From Xylanibacter oryzae DSM 17970 (GTDB taxonomy: Bacteria; Bacteroidota; Bacteroidia; Bacteroidales; Bacteroidaceae), in contig NZ_KK073873.1 in assembly GCF_000585355.1 (NCBI RefSeq), positions 1,762,703 to 1,826,702 on the forward strand: 64,000 nt of DNA, in the 5' to 3' direction. The first letter of the stretch is position 1, and every line of letters starts with the position of its first letter. The notes under the pieces are model-generated. The model worked only from the letters and a program-made list of their open reading frames with translations, made no database searches and was not told the origin of the DNA. Shown in pieces: positions 61,685 through 64,000 of the stretch. The translations under genes were made by a program, and so were the position numbers.

Positions 61685-64000
61685 TCAGAAAGGATATCCT
61701 ACTGCGAAATGCAATGTCTGTCCGTCTGTGAATTTTGGTATGTTATAATATCCGCTTTTTGTCGTATCATAAGGAACATGAATACCGATACCCCAATCTA
61801 GCCTGATTATAAGAAATTCTAAATCATAACGTAGGCCTAGTCCTGTTCCTGTTGCCATTTCTTTGAGCATATTATTCAACTTGAATTGCGAACCTATTCG
61901 GTAACTGTCATACTTCAACGACCAAATATTTCCGGCATCTAAGAATGTAGCTCCATAAAGATGACCAAATATATTAAAACGGTATTCAATATTAGCAAGA
62001 ATTTTCATATCTCCGGTTTGGTCCACATAAGAGAATTTGTCTACATTTGAATAGTAACTTCCCGGACCGACGCTTCTTGCCGAAAAGGCACGTACACTGT
62101 TAGCTCCTCCTATATAGAATTGTTCGTTGTAAGGTGCACTTGATGAATTGCCGTAAGAGAATAGTATACCGCCACCTATATGACCGACCAACTGTGTTTT
62201 ATCTCCAAGCCTCCAAGTCTTTCTGAAGTCGGTCTGCACTTTAAAGAATTGTGCATATGGGTTCTTAAACATCTGTTTGTCCTTATCATTCCACTTCTTA
62301 CCTGTGGCCAAATACCCAAGTGACAATATATTACCGGCCTCTGTAAGTGTTGTTTCCCATTGTATTGGGTTTCTGTATTTTGCAGGACTGATATACGTAT
62401 ATGTATATTTCATTTTAGGTATGAACTGGTTTTGCATTGATACAGACAAATATGGATTAGCTACACGTATTGAATCGAATTTTTTGGTAGAACTATTCAT
62501 ATGCTGGTATTCAATAACCAATGGACTGAATTCATGTATTGAGTTGGCTGATGTCTGAAACTTGTACGTCATCTCACCTGATACGGTATGCATTCTGAAA
62601 TAACCGGCTCGGTTAAGTATATTTGTAGACCCCTTAAACAACGTAGTTGGGGCTTTGTATAGGCGACGACGCACATTGAAAGGAAGCATTAAACGTGGTA
62701 TCTCTAAAGACGCATCGCCTCCATATTCATATGAGTTTACCTGCGAACTTGAACCTTGCACATTGTTTCCAACTTGCCATTCGTACGAACCATGCATATT
62801 TATGTCTAGTTTTTCTCCTCCCCTGAAGGCATTACGTTTTGTAAAACCGACTATTATTCCAGGACCCGTTCTTCCGCTTGTTTTATTTATGTAATTTGAT
62901 TCTACATAGAAGTCGTATGGTTTTCCAAGTACACAGCTCAGTCGCATATCCAATGTATCACAAGACGAAGTTGTATCACGTGGTGTGAATTTAAAGTCGG
63001 TCATACTAAAACAGTCTGAAGCTCCAACATTATTTGCAGATTCCAGATAATCTTCATAACTAAATAGTTTTCCTGGACGAATTTTCATTCCTTTAAGTAT
63101 AACACGCACCCTAATAGGAGGACGTCTACCTGTAAAATGTACAGTGAGACGACGGTGCTTGATGGAGTCAGTCAACTGATCGGTAAAAAGTTTTTTGATT
63201 TCTACATCTAATTTCCCAATATACCATTTCTGCTTTGCTCTAACAGGTACATCATCTGCCATATGGAAGCGTAAGTTTACTTTACCTGGAACAGAAAGTG
63301 TATCTGCCAAATATGTAGAATAACCGGGCTGATAGTAATAATATCCATTATTGCGAAACAGAGTTCCGATACGATTACGTTCAGCATCAAGAGAATAAAC
63401 ATCAAATGCGTCATCCTTATGGATAAGCGCGTCATTCATTGTTTTACGAATAAGGCTATCTGCCTGTTTGGGAAATCCATTATATGCTATTGAATCTAGT
63501 GTATACAGATGATTCGGACTTACAGTATAACCTATCTTACACTTCTTTATATTTTTCTGTTGCACTCGTGTCTGCTCCACATTTCCATCAAAATATCCAT
63601 GATTACGTAATACCGAATTTGCTATAGAAGCTCGTAGTTCAGGATTTACCCAACTCATAAGTACTGGGGCCTTGCCTAATGATTTTGTAATCCATTTGCT
63701 GAATCCTGAGTTAGATGAGGAAAAGGCATTCCATATCCATAATCCGTAAGGGAATGGAGTACGATAATACGAACTTCCGAAAAGAGCTCCGTTTGGTGCG
63801 CATGCTAGTGCAGCCTCAACTTCGGATTTAGTCAGCGTGAAATGGTCATTTTTCTCATAGTTTTTATATTCTATCTTGGTAATTCCTGTATACAACTGGT
63901 CTCCCTCAGGAATATTTCTGGTGGATGAGCATGAATATGCCAGCACTGCGATTGTCAACAGCAGCGTTATTTTTATTCGTGTGTATATACTTTCTTTTTT
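61685..64000 (-). CDS. TamL-like BamA-family outer-membrane lipoprotein (5' end cut by window edge)
   Basis: The frame runs without a stop to the right edge (772 residues visible); no ATG is within view, so the start lies just beyond 64000. A hydrophobic stretch followed by LAYSCSS is a lipobox. POTRA-like repeats follow (about 25-330, for example TLDSIAYNGF), then an Omp85-type barrel with YIGGANSVRAF (the VRGF-type barrel motif) and a terminal LHFAVGYPF. In Bacteroidota a lipoprotein form of TamA (TamL) partners TamB in outer-membrane protein assembly; no TamB is in the window. Confidence 0.88.
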   Translation of the reverse strand, partial: KKESIYTRIKITLLLTIAVLAYSCSSTRNIPEGDQLYTGITKIEYKNYEKNDHFTLTKSEVEAALACAPNGALFGSSYYRTPFPYGLWIWNAFSSSNSGFSKWITKSLGKAPVLMSWVNPELRASIANSVLRNHGYFDGNVEQTRVQQKNIKKCKIGYTVSPNHLYTLDSIAYNGFPKQADSLIRKTMNDALIHKDDAFDVYSLDAERNRIGTLFRNNGYYYYQPGYSTYLADTLSVPGKVNLRFHMADDVPVRAKQKWYIGKLDVEIKKLFTDQLTDSIKHRRLTVHFTGRRPPIRVRVILKGMKIRPGKLFSYEDYLESANNVGASDCFSMTDFKFTPRDTTSSCDTLDMRLSCVLGKPYDFYVESNYINKTSGRTGPGIIVGFTKRNAFRGGEKLDINMHGSYEWQVGNNVQGSSSQVNSYEYGGDASLEIPRLMLPFNVRRRLYKAPTTLFKGSTNILNRAGYFRMHTVSGEMTYKFQTSANSIHEFSPLVIEYQHMNSSTKKFDSIRVANPYLSVSMQNQFIPKMKYTYTYISPAKYRNPIQWETTLTEAGNILSLGYLATGKKWNDKDKQMFKNPYAQFFKVQTDFRKTWRLGDKTQLVGHIGGGILFSYGNSSSAPYNEQFYIGGANSVRAFSARSVGPGSYYSNVDKFSYVDQTGDMKILANIEYRFNIFGHLYGATFLDAGNIWSLKYDSYRIGSQFKLNNMLKEMATGTGLGLRYDLEFLIIRLDWGIGIHVPYDTTKSGYYNIPKFTDGQTLHFAVGYPF

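Overview
The window looks like a chromosomal segment from a Bacteroidota of the Prevotella type (Prevotellaceae or a close relative; the genus is inferred). The evidence is a SusC/SusD pair with a hybrid two-component regulator, many genes of Bacteroidales-restricted families (DUF4199, DUF4827, TamL-like), and repeated matches to the Bacteroidota promoter (TTG, 19-20 bp, TAnnTTTG). Most genes lie on the minus strand.

Layout. (1) 1-9741: part of a polysaccharide utilization locus with SusD-like lipoprotein (cut by the left edge), SusC-like transporter, secreted GH16 beta-glucanase and a hybrid two-component sensor, consistent with beta-1,3- or mixed-linkage glucan use. (2) 9742-11307: non-coding repeat element A with an IS3-type transposase remnant. 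(3) 11308-30058: housekeeping genes: xth, a sensor kinase, ribH, a TPR membrane protein, recF, a DciA-like gene, 5-formyl-THF cyclo-ligase, an S41 protease, dCMP deaminase, an M3 peptidase, a six-gene operon with a Crp/Fnr regulator and ApbE, SRP RNA directly abutting tRNA-Thr, a HIT protein, mutS2 and tRNA-Ser. (4) 30379-52424: about 23 tightly packed or overlapping minus-strand genes forming one aryl-polyene/flexirubin-like biosynthesis and export operon. (5) 52425-53379: repeat element B, homologous to A. (6) 53380-57035: a minimal ethanolamine operon (permease, eutB, eutC) whose promoter carries a perfect palindrome. (7) 57435-64000: glmM-like mutase, DUF4827 lipoprotein, NrnA-like phosphoesterase, a nucleotidyltransferase and a TamL-like outer-membrane assembly lipoprotein (cut by the right edge).

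The polyene cluster is the most distinctive part. Three intact ketosynthases, a ketosynthase-like protein without the active-site cysteine, two ACPs, a ketoreductase, two hot-dog dehydratases and a thioesterase would build a polyene chain. A methyltransferase, two acyltransferases, a glycosyltransferase, LolA-like and LolB-like periplasmic proteins and an MMPL exporter fused to an acyltransferase would modify it, attach it to lipid and move it to the envelope. The distal genes add two tandem CrtI-type FAD oxidoreductases, a secreted alpha/beta hydrolase, a PaaK-like adenylate-forming enzyme and another acyltransferase. The aromatic ammonia-lyase usual in such clusters is not present intact; a 79-residue ORF at the head of the operon may be its remnant. 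No database search was run; all family calls rest on motifs read from the translated sequence.
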